Source of the DNA: Verrucomicrobiales bacterium | GTDB taxonomy: Bacteria; Verrucomicrobiota; Verrucomicrobiia; Verrucomicrobiales; DEV007 | DNA length: 64,000 bases | NCBI GenBank assembly: GCA_029213265.1 | Contig: JARGNG010000014.1 | Span: forward strand, 57,442-121,441 | Reading direction: 5' to 3' | Shown here: piece by piece, positions 39,031 to 48,124 of the stretch | Layout of the letters: each line of letters begins with the position of its first letter | How positions within the stretch are numbered: the first letter of the stretch is position 1 | Made by a program: the position numbers and the translations under genes | Notes under the pieces: model-generated | The model's input: only the letters and a program-made list of their open reading frames with translations | What the model was told of the DNA's origin: nothing | The model's database searches: none

Positions 39031-39912
39031 ATGAGTCACTGCGGCCCCAGGTTTTTTTTCCTTATCCTCTTTGTTCTCGTCGGCTCAACCTCAGTAATTC
39101 CCGCAGAAGAATCCCGGGTCGTCCATAAGGACCTTGTCTTTGCCACGGTCGACGGAACTGACCTGAAGCTGAATTTGTTTCTTCCTGACAAGGCGGTCCA
39201 TCCTCCGCTCGTGATCTACATTCACGGAGGCGGATGGAGAAACGGCAGCTATCAGAAAAATCTCGTGCCCTGGATGACCGATCACGGTTTTGCTCTCGCA
39301 AGCGTGAGCTATCGGCTTACGGACAAAGCGACGTTCCCGGCGCAAATTCACGACGTGAAAGCCTCGGTGCGCTGGCTGAGGGCTCACGCAGAAAAATACG
39401 GATTCGACGCCACCCGGATCGGTGTTTGTGGAACTTCCGCCGGAGGGCATCTCGCCATGCTGCTCGGAATGAGCGGTGATGTGGAAGCTCTCGAAGGCAA
39501 CGTCGGCGGGCAAGCCGACCAGAGTTCCCGTGTTCAGGCGGTCGTCAATTACTACGGCCCCTCGGATTTTGTGCTCCGCTCGAAAACACAACCTGCCAAA
39601 ACCGAATCACCGGACGGCTCGGCCTATCTCCTCCTCAATGGCAAGGCGAGTGAACAACCAGACAAGGCGAAGCTCGCTTCTCCGGCGTGGCAAGTCAGCC
39701 AGGATGATCCACCGCTTTTAATTCTTCACGGGGAAAAGGACGCCACTGTCTTTCTTGATCAGGCGGAAAGGATTCGCGATGCCTATGACGCGGCCGGACT
39801 TCCGGTTGCCTGTCACTTCCAGAACTGCGCCGGGCACGGTGGTGCTGTCTTCTTCCAGGGGCCCAATCGAACACGGGTTGTCGACTTCTTTTCCAAACAC
39901 CTCTCCCCATGA
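39031..39912 (+). CDS. Secreted alpha/beta hydrolase (esterase/lipase-like)
   Basis: LVIYIHGGGWRNGSYQKN; IGVCGTSAGGHLAMLLG; LLILHGEKDATVFLDQAE. Confidence 0.88.
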   Translation: MSHCGPRFFFLILFVLVGSTSVIPAEESRVVHKDLVFATVDGTDLKLNLFLPDKAVHPPLVIYIHGGGWRNGSYQKNLVPWMTDHGFALASVSYRLTDKATFPAQIHDVKASVRWLRAHAEKYGFDATRIGVCGTSAGGHLAMLLGMSGDVEALEGNVGGQADQSSRVQAVVNYYGPSDFVLRSKTQPAKTESPDGSAYLLLNGKASEQPDKAKLASPAWQVSQDDPPLLILHGEKDATVFLDQAERIRDAYDAAGLPVACHFQNCAGHGGAVFFQGPNRTRVVDFFSKHLSP

Positions 39913-40790
39913 AAACACGAATTCAATTTCTATACGGACTGCTGTTACTTTCCACGCTGCATGGTGGCGAACTCCGTGTCCCCGGAGATTTCGCGACGGT
40001 TCAGGAGGCAATCGATGGGGCCACCGCCGGCGACACGGTTCTTGTTGCTGCTGGCGTTTGGAAAGAAAAGATCCGTTAGAAGCCCGGGATCCAGCTTCGG
40101 AGTGCCGGGAATGCCGAGGAGAATGCCGAAGGGATACTGCTTCGCGCTCAAAACACCATCCTCGACGGTAGCGAAGGTGACCCGGGTCTGCCGGGAGTCA
40201 CGCTCGCTGAAGGAAGCTCTCTCGACGGTTTCAGCGTTACGGGGACAGGCTCCTACGATGATGTACTTTGGAAGAAGCAATGGGGCGAGAGGGGAAAGGG
40301 ACAGGCTCACGATGACATCGCCCATTTCGGTGTTCCCGCAGTTGCCATTGCGGGGTTTCAATGCCGGATACTCAACAATGTTGTCCATCACAATGGCGGC
40401 ACCGGCATTGCGATTCGTTCCGTTGATGACCAGCCCTGTTCGCCGCTCGTGACAAACAACCACTGCTTCCGAAACATGGGGGTAGGCATTGGCTCGATGA
40501 ACGGTTCCTCGGCGATCATCCAGAACAATACCTGCTACGAAAACGAGGCTTCAGGAATCGGGGCTCAATCGGCGAACCCGACTATTCTTCACAATGAGAT
40601 CGAAGGAAATAAGACCGCCGGAATTGGAATCAATGGGGAATCGGACGCTGTTCTCATCGGCAATGCCCTCGAAGGAACGGGCGGCGGGACCGGAGTCTTC
40701 GCCCGTGAAGGCTCCCGTGTGATTCTGTCCGAAAACAAATTCACCGGATACCGGAGGGAGACTTCCGGAAGCGTAACTATCAGTGAGTAG
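39909..40790 (+). pseudogene. Right-handed parallel beta-helix protein interrupted by one in-frame TAG (40077-40079)
   Basis: ATG overlaps upstream stop (ATGA); MKTRIQFLYGLLLLSTLHGGELRVPGDFATVQEAIDGATAGDTVLVAAGVWKEKIR*KPGIQLRSAGNAEENAEG..., frame then open to 40790. Confidence 0.8.
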
Positions 40791-40802
40791 CGATCTGTCC
40801 TC

Positions 40803-42125
40803 CTATCCGAAGAGCGAAGTGACCGGCTTTCCGTGATTGCCGAAGACAAAGGGACGTCCGGACGGCGAGTAGATCGCGTGTTCGAGATCGATTCCGAGTC
40901 CGTATCCGATCGTGGCATGGAAGTCCTCCACGCTGACGGCCTTGTCAGCGACGCGACGCCCTTCGTTGTCGGACGATCCGTAGACCTGACCACCTTTGAT
41001 GCCGCCTCCGGCAAAAACCGTTGAGAACACAGCGGGCTGGTGATCACGACCGGCCCGGTCATTGATCCGGCTGGTCCGGCCGAAGTCGGAACTCACCACG
41101 ACCATGGTGGACTCAAGCAGGCCGAGTGATTCGAGATCTTCGACGAGGGAGGAAAGCGCCTGGTCGAACGGAGGAAGACGGGTTTCGCAACTGCCGACCA
41201 CATCGTTGTGCATATCCCATCCACCACTGTGAACTTCGATGACACGAACCCCGTTTTCGACGAGACGTCGCGCAAGGAGGCATCCCTGACCGAGGCTGTT
41301 CATGCCGTATTTTTCCCGTTCTTCCACTTCGGACAGATCAAACACTTTCAGCTCTTCGCTGCGAAGCAGGCGGGAGGCCTGGTCGTAGAATTCCACGTAG
41401 CCTTTCGGGCTCGTGTAGTGCTTGTACTTGTCGATAAAGTTCTGGCCGATATCGAGCGACATTTCCATGCGCTTGGAAAAACGCTCTTCCGTCGTGGTCA
41501 GGCTCGCATTTGCAATCCCGGACTCGGGATTTGCGACCGGAAGCGGGCTCATCGCCGGGTCAAGGTATCCCGAATTCGAAGTTCCCCGGTTGATCACAAC
41601 GCTGTCGGGAAGGAGGTCGCCGCGCTTTCCGAAATACTTTTCGGCAAACGGCCCGATGTGCGGATGCACGATCGTCGCCCGCTGGTTGTAGCCGGTCATC
41701 ATCTGGTAACGCGCCTGTGCATGGGCGCCGTTCCGGCTCGACATGCTGTTCACGACCGCAAATTTGTCAGCGTTCTTTGCGATGCCTTCGAGCTGGCTTC
41801 CGAACCGCATTCCATCGACACTGCCGTTGATGACCTTCGTGTCTCCCATGACCTCCTTGTTTTCCTTCGGGTCAAAGGTGTCGAGATGAGTCATGCCGCC
41901 GCTGCAGTAGATGTAGATCAGGCTCTTGGCGGATCCGCCGCCTTCGGGAGTCTTGGCTTCTTCGGCGCGAAGCTGACCGGAGAGAGCGGAGCCAAAGGTG
42001 GTAGTAAGACTCACCCCGAGCGAGGTGCGGGCGGTTTGTTCGAGGAAATGACGGCGGCTGAAATCAGAGTTTCCCGCGAGGTGTTTGATGTCCATTTTGA
42101 AAAGTGAGTGAAATGAGAAAGGCAA
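40803..42125 (-). CDS. DUF1501 domain-containing protein
   Basis: SRRHFLEQTARTSLGVSLTTTFG; SLIYIYCSGGMTHLDTFDPKE; SSDFGRTSRINDRAGRDHQPAVFSTVFAGGGIKGG. Confidence 0.92.
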   Translation of the reverse strand: MPFSFHSLFKMDIKHLAGNSDFSRRHFLEQTARTSLGVSLTTTFGSALSGQLRAEEAKTPEGGGSAKSLIYIYCSGGMTHLDTFDPKENKEVMGDTKVINGSVDGMRFGSQLEGIAKNADKFAVVNSMSSRNGAHAQARYQMMTGYNQRATIVHPHIGPFAEKYFGKRGDLLPDSVVINRGTSNSGYLDPAMSPLPVANPESGIANASLTTTEERFSKRMEMSLDIGQNFIDKYKHYTSPKGYVEFYDQASRLLRSEELKVFDLSEVEEREKYGMNSLGQGCLLARRLVENGVRVIEVHSGGWDMHNDVVGSCETRLPPFDQALSSLVEDLESLGLLESTMVVVSSDFGRTSRINDRAGRDHQPAVFSTVFAGGGIKGGQVYGSSDNEGRRVADKAVSVEDFHATIGYGLGIDLEHAIYSPSGRPFVFGNHGKPVTSLFG

Positions 42126-42156
42126 CAGGGTTGGGTGGGGGATTCAAGAGGGTTGA

Positions 42157-44229
42157 CTATTGAACGAAAAGAAATTCAGGAGTATTGAGAAGAACCCAGG
42201 CAAGGTCGCGAATCCCGTCGTCTCCGTAGTCTTCGAGAATAGCGAGGCCTTTCTTCAGTTCTGTTTCCGTGGGGTAACGGGAAAGCATCGTAAAAAAGAC
42301 TCCGCGAACCTTGTCGTCCGGTCCGTCGAATTCTTCGAGATCTTCCACAATCTTCGACTCGCCACCGGTAAGACGATCCGTGACCGGTCCGTTCATGAGA
42401 GCGAGCACCTGTGGCACCGTCCCATCGTAGGTGTGGTTGTCAGTCACCATTCGGTCCGACTGACCGAAGGAACTCAGTAAGGAGGACGCTGAGGCAGGCT
42501 GGGCAATGCGGGAAGAACGAAGCATCGGAATCCCGGCGACCTGCGGAATCTCCGGATCCTTCGCATCGAGCGATCCGGTATCGACGAGGATTTTGGATCC
42601 CACGTTGCGAACGCTCTTGTAGGCTTTGAATTTCTCGAAGACTTCCTCCATCGAGTCCTCTTCAAAGTTGACGTTCATAAGCTCGCGGAGAAACGATCCG
42701 TCGCCGCCGTAGATGGAATCGATTTCCGATCCGTAGGCCAATGTCAGCAGGGAATCCCATGCCTGCTCGGCTCTCATGCGGCGCAGGACCGGTCCCTGAA
42801 AAAGGTAGTGATCTCCTTCATCAATGGCCCGGTCGTAAGTGGAGTATCCCTGGTAGGCCTGAGTGTAGTAGAGGATTCGCATGAACTCCCGCAGGTCGAA
42901 ATTCACTCGCGCCATTTCCTGACCGAGAAACTTGAGCACCTCAGGCTGGCCGGTCTGCTTTTCCCAGTCCATTGGGAAATCGATGACCGGCTCGACGAGA
43001 GCTTTTCCGAAAGCGCGCTCCCACATGCGGTTGGCAATGTTGACGGCAAAACGTTCGTTGGTCGAATTGGTGAGCCATTCAGCGAGGGCCTCGCGACGGG
43101 TCATGCTGCTGCCGGCTGCATCTTCCCCGTAGAGCGTCGCCGGTGTCACGACCTGGCCGCCGAGATCGTCGATCGTTTTCGGAATGCGAATCTCGATCGC
43201 CTCGTTGTCTGCAACATTGAGTCCGAGTGCTCCGAGATAGTAGTTAAACGTCCGCGACTGGCGGCGGTCTTTCATGTCGACTCCGTTCTTGGCCGCGTAT
43301 TTTTTGAAATTCGAAGCCCAGTCTTTCGGGGCGTTGGGAATTCCGACCGATACACTTTTCTCGCTGCCTGCGGCCGCATACCGGCCGGTGGAGCGTTGTG
43401 TCTGGCCGAAGAAAGCAGCCATCTGATAAAAGTCGTTCATCGTCCAGTCCTCGAAAGGATGGTCGTGACACTGGGCGCAGGAAACGTCGATTCCCATCAT
43501 GACCTGGCCGAAGTTGGAAAACGCGTCAAACTCCATGCCCTCGTCCCGCTCCAGGAACCCGATTGCCGGATTGTGGCCGATATTTCCCGTCGCAGTCACC
43601 ATTTCCCGGACCATCTCATTGTAGGAAACATTCTCCTCCAGGGAGTCACGCCACCATTCCAGGTAGGGAGCGTAGTCGAGTTCGCGAGCGACGCCGGAGC
43701 CCTTGAGACGATACATGTCCGCAAAATAGTTGAAGAGATGACTGGACCGCCCCGAACTCGCGAGCAATTCGTCGACCAGCATGGCGCGTTTGTCTTTCCG
43801 GGCGCTTTCCGCAAACTTCAGGAATTCTTCGCGTGTGGGAATGCGGCCAATGATGTCGAGGTAGACCCGGCGAACAAAGAGATCGTCAGGAAGCCTTTCG
43901 TTGAAAGAACGAATCCCGTTCTTGGCGAGATTGGTCGCGAGCAGATAATCGATTTTTTTTGCCGAAAACACCGTCATCGCATCGTCCCCGACCAGGGAAA
44001 AGCGCTCAGCGGCTTCCTTGTCTTCCTTGACGAGGCGTGAAACCGGGAATTTCACACTGCGCCCGTTCTTGAGCTTCATTTGGATCGTTTCGCCGTCGAA
44101 ACTTTCAAATATGGCATCCAGTTTCTTACCGTCCGTGCTCGTCCAGGTGCGGGCATCGAGGTGAGAAGGGAACAGAAGGAACGCTGCGACGGGCAGCACG
44201 AAGGCGACAAAGCGATGGGTGGAATTCAT
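42157..44229 (-). CDS. SHD1-like domain + DUF1549 + DUF1553 protein
   Basis: ARTWTSTDGKKLDAIFESFDGETIQMKLKNGRSVKFPVSRLVKEDKEAAERF; VSCAQCHDHPFEDWTMNDFYQMAAFF; NRMWERAFGKALVEP. Confidence 0.88.
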   Translation of the reverse strand: MNSTHRFVAFVLPVAAFLLFPSHLDARTWTSTDGKKLDAIFESFDGETIQMKLKNGRSVKFPVSRLVKEDKEAAERFSLVGDDAMTVFSAKKIDYLLATNLAKNGIRSFNERLPDDLFVRRVYLDIIGRIPTREEFLKFAESARKDKRAMLVDELLASSGRSSHLFNYFADMYRLKGSGVARELDYAPYLEWWRDSLEENVSYNEMVREMVTATGNIGHNPAIGFLERDEGMEFDAFSNFGQVMMGIDVSCAQCHDHPFEDWTMNDFYQMAAFFGQTQRSTGRYAAAGSEKSVSVGIPNAPKDWASNFKKYAAKNGVDMKDRRQSRTFNYYLGALGLNVADNEAIEIRIPKTIDDLGGQVVTPATLYGEDAAGSSMTRREALAEWLTNSTNERFAVNIANRMWERAFGKALVEPVIDFPMDWEKQTGQPEVLKFLGQEMARVNFDLREFMRILYYTQAYQGYSTYDRAIDEGDHYLFQGPVLRRMRAEQAWDSLLTLAYGSEIDSIYGGDGSFLRELMNVNFEEDSMEEVFEKFKAYKSVRNVGSKILVDTGSLDAKDPEIPQVAGIPMLRSSRIAQPASASSLLSSFGQSDRMVTDNHTYDGTVPQVLALMNGPVTDRLTGGESKIVEDLEEFDGPDDKVRGVFFTMLSRYPTETELKKGLAILEDYGDDGIRDLAWVLLNTPEFLFVQ

Positions 44230-44283
44230 AAAACAAGCCGGTCAGATGAAAAAGACCAGCGCGAATTCGCTACGGCCCTTTCT

Positions 44284-44351
44284 TTGTATTACATCGGAAT
44301 TCCAATGTGTTACAGAAAATCAGTGACTGTGGCAAGAACACAGTAATACAA
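44284..44351. promoter_or_regulatory. Operator-like dyads upstream of the 44229->40803 gene pair
   Basis: TGTATTACATCGGAATTCCAATGTGTTACA near-perfect 30-bp palindrome (12/15 half-site pairs); TTGTATTAC / GTAATACAA inverted pair. Confidence 0.5.
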
Positions 44352-44427
44352 GGGGCCGGATTAAATTCCGGTCTGGAAAGAGGTAAGGGGGGGGTGGAAG
44401 GCAGTCCCCGGTACAACGCCAGCGGAT

Positions 44428-44628
44428 TTAGCTATGCGCCTGCTCGACCTTTTTCGGGTGCTTGAGCAATGTCAGAACGTCGCGGGATGTCAGCTTGGTA
44501 ACTTCCTCTTCCGGCATTCCGAGAGCAACCAGGCGGCGCTTTTGCTCGAGACGACGACGGTTTTTCGCGGCCCCTTTTTTACGGGGACGAGTCAAAGGCG
44601 TTTTCTGAGTCGTTCTACGTTTGCGCAT
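44428..44628 (-). CDS. Small basic protein of unknown function (66 aa)
   Basis: AGGAG Shine-Dalgarno upstream of ATG (CAGAACAGGAGCCAATATCATG); Lys/Arg-rich N-terminus. Confidence 0.6.
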   Translation of the reverse strand: MRKRRTTQKTPLTRPRKKGAAKNRRRLEQKRRLVALGMPEEEVTKLTSRDVLTLLKHPKKVEQAHS

Positions 44629-44781
44629 GATATTGGCTCCTGTTCTGTCTGGAAAAATAACCCCCGAAAATGAAGGGCGGAACAGATAGGCCCAACCGGA
44701 CCATCGGTCAACCCGATTTCACGTGAATCCGGACAATGCAGCTTCGACGGAAAACGGGTGCTCTGTCAGTCTCGTCCCCCT

Positions 44782-45765
44782 ATGAACCGTCATATTTTTG
44801 CCATCCTGTTCGGACTATCAACCTTTGCCACGGCCGCGTCGGCCGCCCCCAGGCTAGTTTCAGTGCAGAAAATCTGGGATCAGGCGGCTCACAACGCCTT
44901 TACCGACTTGCTGTTTCACGAAGGGCGTTGGTATTGTGTCTTTCGCGAGGGGAGCGCCCACGTTTCACCGGATGGGTCAATTCGGGTCATTTCTTCGGAT
45001 GATGGGGACAGCTGGGAGTCTCTCGCCCTCGTGACTCATCCCGTTGAAGATCTTCGCGATGCGAAGCTCACAGTGACCCCGGACGGTCATTTCATGCTCA
45101 ATGGAGCGGGAATGCAGGCGGAGAAGCCCATCCGGTATCATTCCTTTTCCTGGTTTTCTGAAGATAAAGGGAAAACCTGGAGTGAGGCCAATTCAATTGG
45201 CGATCCCGGTTTCTGGCTTTGGCGGGCTCAATGGCACAAAGGTCACGTTTATAGTATGGGATACCGGACCGACCGCGAGCGGACCGAGAGAATCGCCCGA
45301 TTCTATCGAAGCAAAGACGGAAAAACCTACGAAGCTCTGATTCCCGAATTGAATCTCGACAAAGGTGTCGGCGAGGACCGTATTCTCTTCCTCCAAGACG
45401 ATTCAGCACTTTGTCTCTTCCGACACGAGACCGGTGACAAGATGGCCTTTCTCGGAAAAGCGAATCCACCGTATGACCAGTGGACCTGGACCAAGTTGAA
45501 TCAACGTATTGGAGGCCCCAACATGATCCAGCTTCCCGACGGCAGGGTTCTTGCCGCGACGCGGTTGTACGATGGGGGAGCGAGAACTTCCCTGTCCTGG
45601 CTCGATCCGGACAAAGGAACCCTGATGGAATGCCTCAAGCTTCCCAGCGGAGGCGACACCAGCTACGCCGGAATGGTCTGGAAAGATGATATCCTCTGGG
45701 TGAGCTACTATTCCTCGCACGAGGAAAAGACCTGCATCTATCTCGCGAAGGTGGCGTTGGAGTGA
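44782..45765 (+). CDS. Secreted sialidase/BNR-repeat beta-propeller protein
   Basis: Signal peptide MNRHIFAILFGLSTFATAASA; Asp-box-like SSDDGDSWESL, SEDKGKTWSEAN. Confidence 0.82.
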   Translation: MNRHIFAILFGLSTFATAASAAPRLVSVQKIWDQAAHNAFTDLLFHEGRWYCVFREGSAHVSPDGSIRVISSDDGDSWESLALVTHPVEDLRDAKLTVTPDGHFMLNGAGMQAEKPIRYHSFSWFSEDKGKTWSEANSIGDPGFWLWRAQWHKGHVYSMGYRTDRERTERIARFYRSKDGKTYEALIPELNLDKGVGEDRILFLQDDSALCLFRHETGDKMAFLGKANPPYDQWTWTKLNQRIGGPNMIQLPDGRVLAATRLYDGGARTSLSWLDPDKGTLMECLKLPSGGDTSYAGMVWKDDILWVSYYSSHEEKTCIYLAKVALE

Positions 45766-45969
45766 CGTCATCGCAAACCAGACCCAGACGCGGTCGCCGG
45801 GCTGAATTTGATCGCCGCGTCCCCACCATCCATCGATACGAATGTCCGCGTCGGGAGCGAGCTGCCATGCTGACTCCGCTTTCCCTGCGACCTGCTTCGG
45901 CTTCTCTTCTTCTGGAAGTGCGGAGCCACCCATTGCCACAAGAAGGCCGAGACAGAAGAAAGCGCGCAT
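45766..45969 (-). pseudogene. 5' fragment of a secreted protein gene, truncated at the 3' end of the sialidase-like gene
   Basis: MRAFFCLGLLVAMGGSALPEEEKPKQVAGKAESAWQLAPDADIRIDGWWGRGDQIQPGDRVWVWF then runs into antisense of sialidase CDS. Confidence 0.45.
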
Positions 45970-46088
45970 GAAAGGGGGGTAGCGACTTTCGGCTGATCCG
46001 AGAAACGGGAATCCGCCAAGCGCCGGGGATGCGGATTACCATGATGACGGGATTTCTCTACCCGGGCTCAATCCCTAGAGTGCTCGAC

Positions 46089-47483
46089 ATGAGAATGTTA
46101 TCGGTCCCAGCCTTTGTCCTTATTTCCTGTATGGCTCACGCCGATCCGATTGACATTGGCAATCGTCTTGAGCTCTTCGCGGATGATTATCTGATTTCGG
46201 AAATGGGAGAGGGCGTGACGCGGAAGGTGCACCAGCCGGAGCCGAAGGGTGTGGTTCTCACGGCGGACGCGGGTTGGGAGGGGAACACCTCCGGCTACTA
46301 CACCGTTTTCAGGGACAATGATCTTGTCAAAATGATCTACCGGGGTTGGGCGCACCAACCGGACAAGATTGTAAAAGAACTCCATCGGGAATTCACCTGC
46401 TATGCGGAAAGCAAAGACGGGCTCACCTTTACAAAACCTGAGTTGGGCTTGCATGAATGGGAGGGCTCAAAGGCGAACAACATCATTCTCGATGACAATT
46501 CGACTCACAATTTTGCAGCGTTTAAAGATGCCAACCCGGATTGCCCCCCGGAAGCCCTTTACAAGGGAATTGGCGGGGAGAAGAAGGTAGGTGGATTGTT
46601 TGTCTATCAATCACCTGATGGAATTCACTGGAAGAAGATCAAAGAGGAGGCGGTGATCACGGATGGAGCTTTTGATTCCCAGAACATTGCCTTCTGGGAT
46701 AATCACGCGAAGCTCTATCGCGCATACTACCGCATCTTTTCGGAAGGCGGAACCGAAGGCGGGGAATGGAAGCCGAAGGGCGTTCGTGCGATCCGGACTT
46801 CTACTTCAAAGGATTACGTCAACTGGGAACCGGGGACGAACGTGACCTATCCTAAGGGGACGCCACACCAGCATCTCTACACGAACGCCGTTCAACCCTA
46901 TTTGCGGGCGCCCCATCTTCTGGTCGGTTTCCCGACTCGATACCTGCCCGACGAGGGTCAGCGGGTTGAGCCGATCTTCATGATGAGTCGTGACGGAGTT
47001 CACTTTCGGAGATACAACGACCCCGTTGTCCCTGAATCCGCTCCCAGTGATCGCGCCGGCAATCGAAGCAACTACATGGTCTGGGGAATGGTCGAATTGC
47101 CAAGCGAGCCCGGAAAACTGTCGGTCTACGCGACGGAGGCCTACTATGGTCCGGTGCCGGGACGGGTCCGCCGGTTTGTCTACCGTGCTGACGGCTTTGT
47201 TTCCCTCCGGGGGAGTGAGAAAGGCGGACGCGTAGTGACGAATCCGTTCCAAGCAGGGAAGGGATCTCTTGTTCTGAACTATACGGTCCGGAAGGGTGGT
47301 TCCCTTCTCGTGGAACGCCTGAACGAAAAGGGCGAAGTGTTGGCCAAATCAAAGCCACTCAAGGGAGACTCGATTGCAGCCCCGGTTGAGTGGGCGAATG
47401 GGACACCGTTTCAGGAAGGCGGAGCGAGGAAACTTCGGTTTACCCTTCGAAACGCTGATCTTTACTCGATGAAATACGAATAG
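46089..47483 (+). CDS. Secreted glycoside-hydrolase-like beta-propeller protein
   Basis: MRMLSVPAFVLISCMAHADPIDIGNRLELFADDYLI; YQSPDGIHWKKI; MSRDGVHFRRY. Confidence 0.65.
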   Translation: MRMLSVPAFVLISCMAHADPIDIGNRLELFADDYLISEMGEGVTRKVHQPEPKGVVLTADAGWEGNTSGYYTVFRDNDLVKMIYRGWAHQPDKIVKELHREFTCYAESKDGLTFTKPELGLHEWEGSKANNIILDDNSTHNFAAFKDANPDCPPEALYKGIGGEKKVGGLFVYQSPDGIHWKKIKEEAVITDGAFDSQNIAFWDNHAKLYRAYYRIFSEGGTEGGEWKPKGVRAIRTSTSKDYVNWEPGTNVTYPKGTPHQHLYTNAVQPYLRAPHLLVGFPTRYLPDEGQRVEPIFMMSRDGVHFRRYNDPVVPESAPSDRAGNRSNYMVWGMVELPSEPGKLSVYATEAYYGPVPGRVRRFVYRADGFVSLRGSEKGGRVVTNPFQAGKGSLVLNYTVRKGGSLLVERLNEKGEVLAKSKPLKGDSIAAPVEWANGTPFQEGGARKLRFTLRNADLYSMKYE

Positions 47484-47495
47484 TCCGATTCGCTG

Positions 47496-48068
47496 CTACT
47501 GATACAGAAAGTTCTCAAGCTGCTGTCGAGTGGTGACATTGAGCAGTCGATATCCGGCATTTCCGAGGGAGGTGGCGCCTTCGGGATCGTTGGTCGGAGT
47601 GTTCGCCGCTTTGGCGAGCAGCTGTTTGATCATATTCCCGTCGCGGCTTTTAACTTCCTTGACGAGGTGTCGAATTACCTTGTTGTCCTGGAAGTAAATT
47701 CGCTGTTCGCGTCCGGTGTCGATCGTGGCGCCTTCGCCACCGGAGGGATCAAAGGACCAGCCGCCGGCACTCTGGTAAATAAAGTAGAGTTGTCCGTTTT
47801 TAAAGTAGTACTGATCGGTCGCGGCTCCGTGATCTCCTCCGCTGGTGAAAACCATCTTCACAAGAGTGTCCCCGCGGTAGTATTTCGTGAGCTCGGCAAC
47901 TTCGGGACCGTCATCCAGCTTGATGGAGCGCTTCGTCAAACTGGCGCTCTCCGTTGCGTTGTAGTCTGCCCGGATTTGCTTTACGGCGTCTTCGATCCAG
48001 TCGGCCCGGGTGTTGAGTGGAAAGCCGAAAGACAGGGCGAGGGCGATAGTGGTGGAGAGTAATTTCAT
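47496..48068 (-). CDS. Secreted hypothetical protein
   Basis: Signal peptide MKLLSTTIALALSFGFPLNTRA; soluble remainder. Confidence 0.65.
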   Translation of the reverse strand: MKLLSTTIALALSFGFPLNTRADWIEDAVKQIRADYNATESASLTKRSIKLDDGPEVAELTKYYRGDTLVKMVFTSGGDHGAATDQYYFKNGQLYFIYQSAGGWSFDPSGGEGATIDTGREQRIYFQDNKVIRHLVKEVKSRDGNMIKQLLAKAANTPTNDPEGATSLGNAGYRLLNVTTRQQLENFLYQ

Positions 48069-48124
48069 GAGATTTGTGGGTTCAGAAAGGACGGAGGAGG
48101 AGCAGGCAATATGCCACGATTTTC

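Noticed and set aside
42808-44040. 410-aa + strand ORF
   Set aside because: Antisense to the SHD1-DUF1549/1553 gene.
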